From DASRAJ01 sp039920305 (lineage in GTDB: Bacteria; Bacteroidota; Bacteroidia; Chitinophagales; UBA10324), in the NCBI GenBank assembly GCA_039920305.1, contig JBDSEA010000140.1, positions 1-25,175 of the forward strand: DNA of 25,175 nt, in the 5' to 3' direction. The notes below the pieces were generated by a model. It made no database searches, was not told where the DNA came from, and worked only from the letters and a program-made list of their open reading frames with translations. Both the position numbers and the translations under genes were made by a program. This document shows, one piece after another, positions 24,448 through 25,175 of this stretch (its first letter is position 1; each line of letters begins with the position of its first letter).

Positions 24448-25175
24448 TTAGTAATACTCCTTAATGTATTCATACGCCTTATTAAAAAGTTCTTCGTCTT
24501 TGATTGGATATTTCACCCAAAGAATTTTTCGTAATTCTTTTCTCACTTCCTTTTCTCCTGTGGTTGAATTTTGCCAACCTTCAAAGCGAACTATCCGAAC
24601 AATTTCATCAATGTCATTTACAATTCTCTCTACAATTATCGGTGTAGTTTCTGTTTTCAATTCCTGAAATAATTCTGTGAGTGCTGCCTTTGCATTTTTC
24701 TGTTCGTATTTGGTTTCATTTTCTTTTTCTGCCTGCAAAGTTTCTTTTGCTATCTGACAAAGTTCTTTGATAAACTCAATTGAATTAATCAAACCTTTCT
24801 CTGCTTTGTCTCTCACTGCTTCCAATCGTTCACTCAACTCTTTGAATTTTAAAATTCCATTGTGCTGTGTTAATCGGCTCACTAAAATTTTCAAAAGTTT
24901 CTGTGCCTGCTTCGGGTCTTTCTTGTTCATCAAATCATCAATCACTTCTGCATTCAGAATTAATTCTTCCATGTCAGTTGTGATTCCTGAAACTACAATG
25001 TGGTCGTGAATTAGTTTTGTTGTTTGTGCTCCCAACGCATGCCACAACAATCTTCCGTTGTCGGTTGAAGTTGGTTTCACCGAAGTATAAACTTGCGAAA
25101 GCCATTTGTAATCTTTCTGAAATTGATTCAACACTTCATCGGGTGAAAGTGCTTCCCACAATTTTGAAAGCGAAC
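24448..25175 (-). CDS. hsdR: Type I restriction enzyme R subunit, C-terminal part (N-terminus beyond the right edge)
   Basis: About 241 codons are visible, in an open frame running into the right edge (SLSKLWEALSPDEV at the edge). The pattern matches the C-terminal helical domain of HsdR (DUF3387 type): LWEALSPDEVLNQFQKDYKW, LIHDHIVVSGI, ELILNAEVIDDLMNKKDPK, ILVSRLTQHNG, then long charged helices to the TAA at 24448. The nuclease and DEAD-box translocase domains would lie outside the window. HsdR works with HsdM and HsdS to cut unmodified DNA after translocation; those partners are probably further right. Composition is markedly more AT-rich than in the central genes, as is common for horizontally acquired defence loci. 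Confidence 0.85.
   Translation of the reverse strand, partial: SLSKLWEALSPDEVLNQFQKDYKWLSQVYTSVKPTSTDNGRLLWHALGAQTTKLIHDHIVVSGITTDMEELILNAEVIDDLMNKKDPKQAQKLLKILVSRLTQHNGILKFKELSERLEAVRDKAEKGLINSIEFIKELCQIAKETLQAEKENETKYEQKNAKAALTELFQELKTETTPIIVERIVNDIDEIVRIVRFEGWQNSTTGEKEVRKELRKILWVKYPIKDEELFNKAYEYIKEYY

Noticed and set aside
1..25175. CRISPR arrays, insertion sequences, retrons or phage genes
   Set aside because: No regularly spaced repeats, transposase, reverse transcriptase or phage structural frames were seen on either strand.

Overview
The window looks like chromosomal DNA from a member of the Bacteroidota, probably of the Chitinophagales/Saprospirales type. The evidence is an AT-leaning composition, a TonB-dependent receptor with a CarboxypepD_reg-like N-terminal domain, a secreted protein with a type IX secretion (T9SS)-type C-terminal domain, a two-component-regulator-propeller/Y_Y_Y sensor kinase, TAnnTTTG-type promoter elements and weak Shine-Dalgarno signals. 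No rRNA, tRNA, CRISPR array, insertion sequence or origin was seen. No gene-free stretch exceeds 300 bases; the longest is the AT-rich divergent spacer 18756-19026.

Layout. (1) 1-3528, minus strand: a 38-residue membrane peptide, an SdiA-regulated-like beta-propeller lipoprotein and, overlapping it by 11 nt, a large outer-membrane protein cut by the left edge. That protein carries DWDRH and RDRD motifs reminiscent of CotH/FAM20/HipA-type atypical kinases ahead of a BamA-like barrel. (2) 3695-15106, plus strand: a possible 11.4-kb transcription unit. It has three histidine kinases with nearly interchangeable HisKA/HATPase cores but quite different sensory halves (periplasmic propeller; TPR repeats; six membrane helices), a 151-residue orphan, a decayed fourth kinase, a REC-class III nucleotide cyclase and a TonB-dependent receptor. 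The kinases carry no receiver of their own and the only receiver in the unit is on the cyclase. My inference is that several signals converge by phosphotransfer on one cyclase, next to an outer-membrane uptake gene. (3) 15211-18755, minus strand: a T9SS-type secreted protein with two Ig-like repeats, a small conserved-looking protein, a PqiA-like membrane protein with an extra extracytoplasmic domain, and a single-domain response regulator. (4) 19027-21286, plus strand: an AI-2E/PerM-family membrane protein and a three-histidine-box fatty-acid desaturase/hydroxylase. (5) 21316-23793, minus strand: a MalK/UgpC-type sugar ABC ATPase and a GH130 glycoside phosphorylase, with no permease in sight. 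(6) 23928-25175, minus strand: the C-terminal part of a type I restriction subunit HsdR running off the right edge, followed by an unassigned 150-residue gene. This is probably the edge of a restriction-modification (defence) locus.

The most unusual parts are the kinase trio/cyclase cluster, whose cyclase has Gln in place of the usual purine-selecting Lys or Glu; the kinase-like motif in the outer-membrane protein; and the kinase remnant with an internal deletion and a frameshift.
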